Positions 11,346 to 23,900 of a DNA stretch of 64,000 nt are shown piece after piece; position 1 is the first letter of the stretch, and every line of letters starts with the position of its first letter. The DNA lies in the NCBI RefSeq assembly GCF_001411555.2, contig NC_049908.1, forward strand, positions 28,186,724-28,250,723, written 5' to 3'. Source of the DNA: Juglans regia (lineage: Eukaryota; Streptophyta; Magnoliopsida; Fagales; Juglandaceae). The position numbers and the translations under genes are program-made. The notes below the pieces were generated by a model, which was not told where the DNA came from, did no database searches, and saw nothing but the letters and a program-made list of their open reading frames with translations.

Positions 11346-12269
11346 CAGACAAGTCCCGAAAGGGTTCTTAGAGATGGTGTTCGAGCTATCTGAGTTTTTT
11401 TTTTTTATCCTGAGCAATCATTGCACACGACTTTCTGGTCTTAATCTACTGGCTAGACCTGTATAAAAACAACCTACTAATGAGTTAAATATGTTCTTTG
11501 GCATCTTGTTCTTCTATAGGATCCCTTCAGGTCAAATCTATGATCCAGGGTTATGAGTTTGTGCATGTGTGTGTGCGTGTATATATATATATATATATAT
11601 AAATGATCTTGATGTTATATCAAGCCTCCATAAATTTTGACATTTTCTTTCCTTCAGCCTCCATTATGTTTATTTGATAAGTAAACAATTATATATATCA
11701 AGAGGAAAAATCAAGTACACTGAATGTATATAAGACAATACATTGCCTAAAGTGACCTTAAAAGCTCCTAATGACCCAAAAAGCCCATAGAAAAATAATT
11801 TAAAATACATTAGACCTGACATCAACCCCTTGTTTTTCATAGAACTAAAACTCTATCCGAACACCCAATCCCAACCTCTTGATTCCCCCGTCTTCACAAT
11901 GCCCGATCAGCCTCCATTATGTAATGGAGTAATACAATCATTATCCCAGGAAACATGTAGTGGGATCCAAAGTTTGCTGACTATTGTGGTCTTTGACACA
12001 TTCAATGAATCGATTGATTATAATTTGAAGGTTCTTGAAGGGCGTAGAACTTAAATTGCTTCTTGTGGTCGGTGTGGAACTTATTGTCCAACCTCAGTTC
12101 AGTTGGATTACAGGTGGACAAATTCAAACAATGGGAGAGGTACCTATTTTCAGCAACAGTATATTCTGGCATGCCCCATCGACTGGTCCAATTAGGCTTA
12201 TTTGGGAACATGCTAGTTAAGTGACACGCTAAACATACTCCTGTCTAAAAGTTCTCTACATCAATTTAC

Positions 12270-12304
<35 letters not shown>

Positions 12305-12938
12305 ATATTTTAACCATTTTAATGAACATTATAGACTACACAATAAGTGGTGTTATTTGAACGAGTAATGGTAGATATAATTTTAGATAATGTAAGATTC
12401 ACGCACTCGGTTTACTGTTAAAATATAGATTTTATATTTATCCATTTTTTTCAAAATAAGTATACGAGATTTACTTTAGAACTGTAACTATCGTTTCGTT
12501 TAACTAATTATGCATCATTTTGCTATACTTTTCTCCCATTAATTTATATTTGTCCAATCATGCCACAAGAGGCGGAGGGTTATCCAAGAGATTTAAACAT
12601 CACCACCACCAAAATTGTCGAGAGTAATGTTTGGCAGCTGGTGTCTTGTAGTCTACTAATCTTTTACTCTATTTTTTTAATGTATTGTAAACCTTTTTAG
12701 TTGTCATCAGGTCAACATCAGAGAAGCTTTCTGCATCATGGCTCACATTTTCTTTGGGCATGTTGCTTTCCAACAACTCAGAGTTCCTTGAGCCATAGTT
12801 GTTTACAAACTTTTAATTGGCCAACAAATTCTATACAAAACAAAAGAAAATCAATTAAATGTAGAGTTGCATATGACTTCCTTAACATGCAAAGACCAAG
12901 TTGAGGTTAGTAGGACAAGGAATTTAGGATAAGATTTA
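11346..12938. other. 3' flank of RPAP3-like gene and intergenic DNA
   Basis: The RPAP3 3' UTR probably covers the first few hundred bases. Microsatellites (TA)n lie at about 11580-11601 and 12268-12303. I recognise no gene. Short frames near 11830-12220 and 12701-12904 have no family resemblance. Confidence 0.6.
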
Positions 12939-13097
12939 AGGGCATGTTTGGATAGTAAGATAAGATGAGATAGTTTTAGATGAAAGTTGAATAAAATATT
13001 ATTATAATATTATTTTTTGACATTACTATTATTTTAAAATTTAAAAAAATTGAAATGGCGAGATGAGATGACATTATTTATGTATTCAAACACGACC
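12939..13097. mobile_element. Tourist-like MITE (family T), degraded
   Basis: Left end GGGCATGTTTGGATAGTAAG, right end TATTCAAACACGACC, family-typical AATATTATTTTTTGACATTA core. The flanking trinucleotides are ambiguous (TTAA against TTAG). Confidence 0.65.
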
Positions 13098-13385
13098 TTA
13101 GGAATTGTTTTTACAAAGATAGGTATAGGATGGATATATAGGCTTTATTAGGAAGAGATCAATCATGATGCTGCCATTCCAATCCACCCAAGCTATACCA
13201 AATATAATAATGATGATGAGAATTGTGAATATTGTTGATTAGGTGACATAAATTGTCATGTGCTGCACGGCTTAGTGCCCTACTAATGAATAATGATGGT
13301 GTTCGTTATTGTTGCGTAGTTTCCCCATTAAGGTGGTCCTAGTCCTTACATTGTTCAACAACACTTAATAAAGGAGTTCGAATAT

Positions 13386-13605
13386 AGTCTTGTTTGTTTT
13401 TAGAGATAAGATGAGTCGAAATTAAGATTAAAAAGTTGAATAAAATATTATTAAAATATATTTTTTAATATTATTTTTGTTTTGAGATTTGAAAAAAATT
13501 AAATTATTTATTTTATTTTATGTGTAAATTTTTAAAAAAATATAATGATCAGATGAGAGGCTTTCAAAATTTTAAATTTTAGTCTTGAAAATAAACAAAG
13601 AGACT
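13386..13605. mobile_element. Tourist-like MITE, degraded
   Basis: AGTCTTGTTTGTTTTTAGAG on the left pairs with CTTGAAAATAAACAAAGAG on the right. The interior matches the family. No clean target duplication is visible. Confidence 0.6.
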
Positions 13606-14395
13606 CGGTCATATTTTTCATACGGGAATGAAATAAATGTCAAGACCATGAAAATATATTATACCATATATTCTTATCATCTCACCAAGAATCTCTAGAA
13701 AATATCTCACATACCACTAGTCTCCTTTACACAATCTTAATTTAAATGAAGGATATTTTTATAAAATAACTTGTAAAAATAATATCATTTTTTATAAATA
13801 CTATAAATTTAAATCATTATTATATAAAATATTATAAAAAAAATGTATGTGTATCATTACATAATATTCTATAGGATATGCAATAATTCTTATTATTAAC
13901 TATAATTTTCGACATGATACGATAATCATGTGATGTGATGTGTGTGTGAGATGGAAGGTTGCACTTGTGTCTGATAAGCTTGTAGAAGAAGTATTTATGA
14001 TGAGATCAATCTACACTTTATAGGGCATTTCATGACCAGGAGTTATAACAAAAATAAGATGAACTCTACGTTTAGTGGGAATAAAAAATACAATGAGTGG
14101 CAAATTCATAGAATATTACAACTTGATTAGGATGGAAAACCATTGCATTGAAAGCTTAGCACTCTCAAGCCTCAATGGCTTGTTTATCATATCTTTTAAA
14201 ATACATTATCAAAATATACTTTTTTATTTTACATATTGATTTTTACAATATACTAAACACTAGTCTATCTATTTTTTCTCTATATTATTTAAATATTATA
14301 TTTTTTAATACTTTTGTTCATTTCAAATATTTTCTTTAACTACTAATGATATTCTTATATATTTTGATATTTGCAATATCTCCTATGTAAGGAGA
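13606..14395. other. Intergenic, no feature recognised
   Basis: AT-rich sequence with no coding frame, RNA gene or clear repeat boundary that I can support. Confidence 0.6.
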
Positions 14396-15077
14396 TTTTC
14401 TCCCACTAAGCCCAAGAGGCCTGTAAATGAAAGGAAGCAAGATCAAAAACCTGGCTCAGAGTAACGAGCCCCTAACCCAACTCATAGGAAAGCTCCTCTG
14501 TACATAACTTGCAGGAGGGATGGTACTGCAAGGGATGAGACTCGTCGATTTGAGATCCCCTCGAGTAATGTTCAGTTCTCAAGTGCCCGCCCGCACAGTA
14601 GGTGTGATATATGAGAGCCCTTGATCTACTGACAGAGAATGTATGAACGGACTAGAGGGTAGACAGACTAAGAAAATGATGTCGGATAACTACGCCACAT
14701 TAATAGCTTAACCACCCGAACAACACGCCACATTAATGATGCCGCCGCAGAGTTATGCCACATTTAAAGATTCTGACACAAGGAACAGTACGAGGGATAC
14801 GAACTTCATAGGAGCAGGCACTATCTGCTCCTTAGGCCTGTAGTATAAATAACAGATCTCAGGTAAGAGAATGTCTCTCTGATCCCTAAACTCTCTTACT
14901 TATTCGCTACCTTCCAAGAATATTTACTAAATTTAGCATCGAAGGTTACTCAGCCCCTAAGCCGCCCTCTTAAAATTGTAGTCTTTTTTACTTTGTGCAG
15001 GATCTATTTTCGAAGACCTGAATTATCGAAACTTAGTTAAAAAATATGCAAAACACGACGTTAACTTCCCATTTACA
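14396..15077. mobile_element. Candidate solo LTR
   Basis: This 682 bp block is much less AT-rich than its surroundings. It starts TGTAAGGAG and ends ATTTACA, giving TG...CA with a short inverted TGTAA/TTACA. It holds a TATA box (AGTATAAATAACAG, about 14841) followed by a leader-like stretch, as in the U3-R region of Gypsy-type LTRs. The flanking five bases do not match, so either the boundaries or the interpretation may be off. No internal retrotransposon genes adjoin it. Confidence 0.45.
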
Positions 15078-15596
15078 ATCCCGTTCTAAAATTCAACTTT
15101 AATGTTTGTTTTACGTGTTGAGAATTAAGTAGCTGCTGGGATTAAAAAACAATGTCATGACAGTGTCAAGAAAAGCAAGATCTAATAAAATATTTCTCTG
15201 GTTCACGTTATAAGAGAAAAAATCTGACTTCAATGCTTGAAATCCTCGTTGAGTTTGGGAAGAACTGTTGGAACAAATTGCTTTTCTTTTCCTGAAAAGT
15301 AGTAAAATTAATTGGAAGAATGTGCAAAGATACCAAACACACGGAAGAAAACAATGCGATGGAAATGAAATGAAACATGGGAAAAGGCCGGCAGTGGGGA
15401 AAAGTAGACATGAGGAGTGAGAGATGAATTAATAAATTTTTGGAGTTGTAAACAGAGGACTCTACATCTAACAGGATCACTTTAGCAACTTGTAAAATAA
15501 AAATCAAATACAACATCTATTGGAAGCAACTTTTGAGCAATTTTCTTTATATTTTAGAGGAAATTGTATTTTACAACATCATTGAGGATGTATTTA
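15078..15596. other. Intergenic, no feature recognised
   Basis: No gene is supported. A 102-codon reading on the minus strand (15208-15516) has no recognisable domain. Confidence 0.55.
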
Positions 15597-15773
15597 GGTC
15601 CTGTTTAGATAATGAGTTGGTAGGAAAATTGAATAAAATATTATTTTTTAATATTATTATTATTTTAAGAATTGAAAAAGTTAAATTATTTATTATATTT
15701 TATGTAAAAATTTGTAAAAATTAAAATAATGAAATCAGATAAAATAAAATATTTTTACTATCCAAACAGAATC
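15597..15773. mobile_element. Tourist-like MITE (family T)
   Basis: Ends GGTCCTGTTTAGATAATGAG and ACTATCCAAACAGAATC, with TTA at 15594-15596 and 15774-15776. Family-typical interior. Confidence 0.8.
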
Positions 15774-16065
15774 TTAGTCCATAAAAAATAGAGAATAAAC
15801 CAAGCAATCAATTTTGGCGATAAATAAACAGGGAGTAATGCTACAAATTATACTCATATCCCCCCTTTATCTATCTATGTAAAATATGACACGTTTATTA
15901 TCATGATTCTTTTTTTTTTTATAATCCAAAAGGTTGATTGGTTACACCGTTTCATCATTGTAAGATAGGAATAATACCAGCTTAAAGTTTGTAGAATTTT
16001 TCCTGAATTTTAACATCAGTTTATAAGGAGGGAAGCATAGCCCAATTGTTTATTCTTTGATACCG

Positions 16066-16412
16066 AGCAAAGCATACAAATCAATATTTTTGAATATCGT
16101 ATCGAATGTCGTATTGGTCAAGACACTGTAATAAAATATTTTAATATTAATATCTTTTTGAGATAGTCGATATATGAATAAATTATATATAAATATATAC
16201 ATATAAAAATTATAAATAGTCTAATTTAAATTGAGAGTAAAAAAATGAACTTATAGTTTAAAAACATAAAGACAGAAATATCGGTCGGTACAGGCCAGTA
16301 CGACTAGTATTTCGATCGGTACAAAATATATATAATACTTGTGCCGACCCAATGCCCAATATGGCAAATACCGACCGTATTGACTAGTACGGTACGATAT
16401 TAACAACACTGA
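16066..16412. repeat. CGGTACG-motif repeat
   Basis: It contains repeated CGGTCGGTAC / GTACGGTACGATATT motifs and TTTTTGAATATCG near the left end. The same motif set occurs in the shorter inverted-repeat element at 46875-46993. Probably a nonautonomous DNA element; boundaries are approximate. Confidence 0.5.
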
Positions 16413-17129
16413 TAAAAACTTTGTTAAAATTAGAAATTACGCCACTTGCCTCATATTCCTTTGTTTTCCGATTAGATGTCGAGATAAATTGAATTGAATT
16501 AAGAAATATTTTATAAGCTTTATTGAAATGAGTTTAATTTTTTTAAATTGAGATAAATTTAATTTTTTAAAATAAAATATATAAAATATATTAAGTTGAA
16601 TTTAATTTTTTTTACATGAAATTAATAAAATAATAAATTTCATTGATTTAAAGTGAGATGAGACGAATTGATTAGGATTATCTTCCGCAGTTCCCCTTAA
16701 ATCATAAATGTTATTAATGAAACTTGGAAAAATCTTGGGCGGAATTTTAATGCAAATGATTTTTGGATGAAGAAAGGTATTTTCAAAAGAGTTCTAAATT
16801 TGAAACTTCAAAAACCATGTCTGCCTTTTTTCAACGTAAATAAAGTGTCTTCCAAAAGTTCTGAGTTCTGACACAAACCCATTAATCCAGCGATCCATCG
16901 TTCGTTGGACAGTTTAAAATGTTTATTTTATTTTATTTTATTATTATAATTTTTTTATATAATAAATAATTTAAAATTTTAAAATAATAATAATATTAAA
17001 AAATAAAATTTTTAATTATTTTATTTAAAAAAACGATGTTGGTATATTAGAATATATTTTTTAATATTATTTTTATTTTAAAATTTAATTTATTTTATTT
17101 CATATAAAAATGTGAAACTGACACTAATC
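16413..17129. other. Intergenic, AT-rich
   Basis: Degenerate MITE-like AATAATAATATTAAAAAATA blocks lie at about 16920-17100. No gene is recognised. The right part is the likely distal promoter of the EFR3-like gene. Confidence 0.5.
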
Positions 17130-17975
17130 ACGTGATCTACCTTATGTTCTCACTTCTCTCTCGTCCTCCTTTAATTTGTGTCAATCCACGCGCCCTCTCT
17201 CTCTCTGGCTCTCGGAGTCTCTTTGCTGTTCCTGTACCTTCTTCTCTATGCTCTCATTCTCGCTCTTTGTTTCGCTCTCTCTGTTCTGAAAACCCTGCAC
17301 GAGGTGTGAGCTTCGCCTTCTTGATCTGCACTTCCGGGAAACGAAATAAGAGTAGTTCTTTGCTTTCTCTCTGTTTTTTTTTTCCCTTCTAATTGGTATT
17401 TTGGTTTTGTTTCATCGAGCTTTTTCCTTCTTTATTTTTTTTCTCGCTTTTGAGGCCTATATAGTTGGGTTTCTAATGTTGGCTGGTTTTATAATTCTTT
17501 TTGCTTCGCACTTGGCTCTGGGTACATTTGAAAATATTCTGTATGCTTGTGTCTGTTTTGCATTTCTCATGTCTATTTCTTATGTAGCTTCAAATGTTTT
17601 GTTGGCCTTTTCTTTTGGGTTGGCCATTTTCCCTCCCTCTAGTTCATTCCTCTTTCATTTCTTTTATCTTTTCCGTTTTTTGTTTTTGGGCTGTTGGGGG
17701 GGAGTCGTAACTCGTGTTTGTTCTTCGCAGCCTTCAATGGGGGCCAACCTTCTGTTTTGCTATCCTTCTGGGATTTTCCTTTTTATCCTGTATCCCAACA
17801 TTTTCCCCTGTAACGTGCTGTTTGTCTTTATTTTGTGTTCTACTAAGCTCGTCTGCTGGACTGGTGGATTCATCTTTGCTGCGCTTAGTTTTGGTTTCTT
17901 TGTTTTTGGGTACAGGTTCACCTGTTTGGTCGTGGTTTTCATTACTTTGTTCTATTATCTAAAAACTTGCGGGAA
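17130..17975 (+). promoter_or_regulatory. CT-rich leader of the EFR3-like gene
   Basis: From about 17150 the sequence becomes CT-rich (CTCTCTCTCTCTGG and similar), typical of plant 5' untranslated leaders. A T-rich stretch follows, with donor-like GAG/GTGTGAG near 17301 and acceptor-like GGGTACAG/GTTCACC near 17918. A 5' UTR intron is therefore likely. The long open frame through 17401-18162 is a low-complexity Phe/Leu-rich reading with no ATG at its start and is not taken as a gene. Confidence 0.5.
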
Positions 17976-20900
17976 ATGGGTGTCATCTCCAGAAAGATTT
18001 TCCCAGTGTGTGGGAGCATGTGCGTTTGCTGTCCTGCTTTGCGGTCAAGTTCTCGACAACCCGTTAAGCGTTACAAAAAACTGCTGTCAGAGATATTTCC
18101 TAAATCCCCTGTTAGCATCTTACTCCTTTTATATTACGTTTTCAGTCATTCTGAACGTTTAGTATCTGATAGTGTAATATAAGATGCTACGTTTATGTTC
18201 TCTTTGAGTTTAGAGGTACCCTATCTGGCAACCATAACTAGTTTAAAATGTAAAAAGTGGTTCGCAATTTGACCATTTGATTATGTAATGTGGTGATCAC
18301 TGCCAAATAATGTACTTTGCCATTATGTTTCCCATGACTAAGAGAAAAAACGCACCCTCCTTTGAAGCAAAGAATACAATGTCTTTATCACTTTTCTGGT
18401 ATGGCTGCTTTTAACAACTGTACGTGCCCTCGCTACGGTTTGCTTATTTTGGAATGCTGGCCCTCCAATTGGATCATGGAAGAGGATCTGAAACGTGCTA
18501 ATATGCTTGCCAGATGAAGATTATCTTTTAATACATTTTGTGCTTTGCCTCGTCCTCTCTGGGCCTATAGATGGGGGTGTTAAGTGTTATCCTACATTAT
18601 CATTTCACTAGATTTCCTCTGTACTTGATTGAAGAAAACTTGAGTGTGGAGCCCCACTCTGCATCACCTAAATAGGGATGAAATGGGGTTAGACCCAAAA
18701 ACCCAATCAGCCAAATCTAACATGGATTATGAGTTTTGGTTTTAAGCATTTTACTAGAAGTATTTCTTAATAAGTCATTTGCTTGAACATGGAAGATCAT
18801 TTTGTAGTTTACAATTCCTATCAATAAATAACTAAATATGATGCTCAAAGTCTTGAAATATATTTCAGGATGGCCATCCAAGTGAAAGAAAAATAGCTAA
18901 GTTATGTGAATATGCTGCAAAAAACCCTTTCCGGATTCCAAAGGTATTGACTCTGACATGCTACTTAAGTATCTGCTGGTAAAAGTGTAATATAGTATTG
19001 AAATGAGAGACCCTGATGTTGAATATCAATGGTACTTTCTATTTATCAGATAGCAAAGTATCTTGAAGAAAGGTTCTATAAAGAACTGAAATATGAGCAC
19101 ATCAAGTTCATCAATATTGTTGTAGAGACGTACAGTAAGCTGCTTGGCATATGTAAGGAGCAGATGTAAGTGCAAGTTTTTCCTTTTCCTTTTCTTACTT
19201 GTATTATTGCGGAAGTGTGTGTAGATTTGTCAGCTTCTAAGTTGGTTCTACAATGAATTCTAAATGAACAACTCATTTATAGCCAATGTTTGTATGTTTA
19301 GCAAGAAAACTCGTTAGGTATTGTGTTCCCCAGAATTGTTTTCTAAGAAGTCTCTAAGGCCCGTCACTTAATGCTTCTAGTAGCTATTGAATACATGATA
19401 TTTTACTAAAAGGTAGTTTTTTCTTGTAGTCCTTCAAGTTTTTGTATCTGGTCTTTCATTTGTATTTTTAAATGGAGAAGTTGAGAAATTTGTTTCAGAT
19501 GGGTTTTTTTTGTCAGTGTATGTGATTTAGTTTTGTAAATTTCACTGTGCAGGGCATGTTTTGCTGTTAGTCTGCTGAATGTGGTTACTGGACTTTTGGA
19601 CAACTCTAAGCAAGATGCCATGAAGATAATTGGATGCCAAACCTTAACAAGGTTCATCTACAGTCAGGTAAGTTCAGACCTTGCTTTATATTTCTTTTGT
19701 AACTGCTATCAAAATATGCCGAAGAGGATGAAGAACTTCTTAATTATAATTATGTACTTCGATATGACTTTTATATGTATCTTGGGAGATTAAGTTCTTT
19801 TTTCTTTTTTTTTTTCAATTTTCTTCTCTTCAGAAGGGAAGAAACATATTCAACTACTGATAAAAAAAAGAACGTATTCAATTATGATTGAATGTGAGAA
19901 AAATTGATTCTTTTGGCTTTGGTTCCCATACTTATAAAAAAAAGGAAAATGGATTCTTTTGGCTTCCGGGGACATTTCACCATTACGTAAACTAATGACC
20001 AAGGGCAAAAATTAGAAAAGAACAAAACTCCTTAAGCTAGAAAAAGTTTCTTACCATGGTATGGTAAAAGTTCCATTCCATAATATATGCATAGGTTATG
20101 CTATTAATAAAATCTTCTATTACTTATAAAAAAGATATACATATCGGTTATGCTCCATTAATTTGATGAATAAATTAAAAATTTAAAGATGGGTGAGAGC
20201 ATACAACAAGCTCATGCTCGTGTTCTAGAAGATCATGTCAAGAAGGTAGAAATGCCTATTGTGGATGTTAGCAGAGTGGATTTTATATGGCCTTCACATA
20301 ACTATTTGAAGGCTGTTGGTCCTACCTCCAGAGCTCTCTTTAGGTTGTAGATCAATGGCCCATGTAACCAATAAAAACTAAGTGTAGAAAATAGTTGGCA
20401 GTATTTAAGGTTTGTGCGTATATCAGATACTTTCTTTCCTGGCATCCTCAAATATTAATTAGCAGTATTTTTATCACTCAATACATAGTTTTGGCTGTTG
20501 ACCTAATGTCTGAACAGGCAGATGGAACCTACACACATAACATTGAAAATTTGGTTGGTAAAGTATGTGCACTAGCTCGTGAGAAAGGGGACGAACATCA
20601 AAGGCTCTGCTTAAGGGCATCAAGCTTGCAATGCCTCTCAGCCATGGTAGTTTTATAGTTTGATTTTCTCCTTCGATGTTTCTTATTACCAGGATCAGGA
20701 AGACAGTTTTCTATAAAATTAATTTGTGGTATCTATTTCCCATCATGACTCGTTTAATAGCTTTAAAATATATGAGCCATTAATCGCCAGTTGTTTTGGA
20801 ACTGGAAGATTGGTTGTTTGATAATTTTCTCCCTCGGCAGGTGTGGTTTATGGCACAGTTCTCGCACATGTTTGTTGATTTTGATGAGGTTAGTTCTTTT

Positions 20901-23900
20901 GATTTAGTTTTTTCAAAGCCATTTAATGATTCTATTAGATTTTTGTTAGATTCAACAAACTCTTGCAGAATTGAGGGGTTTTATTAACATTGAAGTATTA
21001 CAATATTTTTCCAAATGTTGTCTAAACTCGTAGGATTGCAACATAATGACCAAATGAAAATCGTAGTTTGATTTTATACTGAAATTCATATCATTATGTT
21101 TCATTCATATAGTTATATTTCATTTATATCATTATATTTCAAACAAGTATTACTCAAAATGGACACAGGTGGCATTTAAAATCCTAGAATTTTAACTTTC
21201 TTATGAGATGATGAACATTCAACTGGTTATCCAGATGCCTTTGAATTAAGTCCACTTAAATTGCACTAAATTTTTCAAAGGAGTGGAGAAAGAGAGATTG
21301 CTTTCTCATTATTCTTTCCTTTCATTTTAATTTTCAGTTAATTTTAGAGGCTGGTTTTGATGTCAATTCTCACCTACTAAGACTAAAGGCCAATTGGTCG
21401 ATTGATAATAATCTGAGACAGTGATGAACTCAGTTGGTACTTCACATTTTTTTCCAACATTCTCCACCAGGGTTATTAATTGGATCAAGATGATGTGATG
21501 CCTTGTGAGAGGAAACTTTCCTGTCTTTTTGACAGTTCTAGTACTCTTCTAGTTATTGTATCGAAGTGTATACTGTACATCATTATAAGTTTTGCCTAGC
21601 ACTGCATTCTGCAATCTTTAGTGCTGCATATGCTTCTTTTTGTGTTTCACTTGTTTTGCCGTACTAAATTCTGCAGTCTTTTTTTTGCTCATTCCTTGCT
21701 TTTGTGTTTCACTTAATTGTTCCAGTTTGTTGTAGTTCTGGTGTTGAATTTTAACTTCTTGATATATCCATGCTGCAGATTGTATATGGCACTTTGGATA
21801 ACTATGAGCCTGATACTCATACAGAAGGTGATGTTGAGAGAGGGGAGGCACGTCATAATTGGGTGGAGGAAGTAATTAGATGTGAGGGCAGAGGCGGTGT
21901 TGTTGCAAGTTGTGATACTAGCCCTAGCTGGCTGATCGTGAGGCCACGACCAGAAAAAAAGGATCCTTCTCTTTTGACAAGGTAGTAAATATTCGAGAGC
22001 CTGTGATTTTAACTATTTATGGGAATTTGCTCTTCAATTAGTCTGACTTCGATTTTTTTTTTTTTCATTTACTTCCCTTTGACCAATATCTTGCCTTTAT
22101 TATAGAGAAGAGATCGAGACCCCAAAAGTATGGGCACAAATTTGTATCCAAAGAATGGTTGAATTAGCCAAGGAGAGCACAACAATGCGCAGGGTACTGG
22201 ATCCAATATTTATTTATTTTGATTCTGGACAGCACTGGGTGCCTCGGCAAGGGCTTGCTGTGATGGTTTTGTCCGACATGTCATACTTCATGGAGAGTTC
22301 AGGTATCTTGATCCTCCTTTGGCTTCTTACTCAATACGTGTTATTTATATTATATTAATCTTTAATGTATTGTATTTGGGTTTGAAATTCAAACTATCTA
22401 ACATTTTGTGGATTTCTTTTTCTTTTTCCTCTCTCTTCCCCTCTTTTCAAAAGAGTAGGCTGCAAAAATGTTTATTGGTGGAATATATATATATATATAT
22501 ATATACATATATAGGCATTTAGTTTTATCTGTCTACTGTGCGAGTATTTTGCTAATGTTTCTTTTTATTTCAGGGAACCAGCAGCTGATTTTAGCTTCTT
22601 TAATACGTCATCTGGATCACAAAAATGTTGCACATGACCCCCAACTCAAATCTTATGTCATTCAAGTCGCTACTGCTTTAGCTAGGCAAATTAGATCAGG
22701 AACTTCACTGGCAGAAATTGGATTCGTCTGTGACCTGTGCAGGCATTCAAGGAAAAGTCTTCAAGCCACAGTTGAATCAGTTGGTGAGCAAGAGTCCAAC
22801 AAAAATATCTTACTGCAGAATTCCATTGAAGACTGTTTACTCGAAATTGCTAAAGGGGTAAGTTTGATACTTTGCTGTATGTTGTTGCTGCTTTGTGCTT
22901 CCAGTTTAACAAAATGTGTTGTTGTCTTTCTTAGATTGGTGATGCACGACCACTATTTAATCTGATGGCAATAACGCTGGAGAAGTTGCCATCTGGAGTT
23001 GGTTCCAGAGCAACCATTGGATCATTGATGATTCTTGCTCATGTCATCTCAGTAGCATCGGCCTCTTCACGTTCTCAACAGGTGAGAGGAGGGAAATTAT
23101 TTAATATCCTCTCCAGAGGTTTTCTATTCACTGATGTTCAATTTAATGACCTCTGATTACATATTTTGACTATCATACTTCATACATAAGGTAGAAAAAC
23201 TGATGGAGTGGATAGTGATTGGATGTAACTTGCATGCACTAAATTTTGTTATGGTTACTTATAAATAAATTATGTTCTGTTATTGTTTCAATCGAGCTCT
23301 TCTTGGGAAATGGTTGTGGCGGTATAATATGGAAAGGGAAGCTTTAAGGAAGTTGGTGATTGACTTCAAGTATGGGGTTTTGTTGGGAGGGGGGGGGGGG
23401 GGGGTGGGGTGTGGAGCACTAGGGAGGTACAAGGGGTTTATGGAATGGGAGTCTTGAAGCACATAAGACGAGGTTGGGGGGTTTTTGCTCGACACACTAG
23501 AATGTAACCGGAGACGGATCTAGAATAAAATTCTGGTATGACTTATGGTGAGATAGAGCCCTTAAGGACACATTCCTTACAGTTTTCAGGATTGCACATG
23601 AAAAAGAAGCATCAGTGGCTAACCTCATGGAGATGTCTGGTGGCTTAGTCCAATGGAATGTGAGCTTTATTAGGGTGGCCTGTGATTGGGAAGTTGGCAG
23701 CTTTTTGGATTTTTTCAAACTCCTGTACTCGATGAGATCGAGTGCTCAAGGGACTGACAGTTTGTGGTGGGTACCCACTAGAAAAAGGTACATTTTCTGT
23801 TTATTCCTTCTACAAGTCCCTCACACATCCGCAGAATAATCACTTTCCATAGAGAAGGATTTGGTGAAATAAGGCGCCTCCCAAGGCGGTATTTTTTGCT

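Noticed and set aside
11830..12220. Short frames downstream of RPAP3
   Set aside because: No domain, no conserved features and composition like the flanking DNA.
17401..18162. Open frame of about 250 codons on the plus strand
   Set aside because: It begins at TTG, is a low-complexity Phe/Leu-rich translation of a T-rich leader/intron and overlaps the true first coding exon of the EFR3-like gene in another frame.
23280..23495. Pro-rich frame on the minus strand
   Set aside because: Caused by the poly-G run in the LINE fragment.
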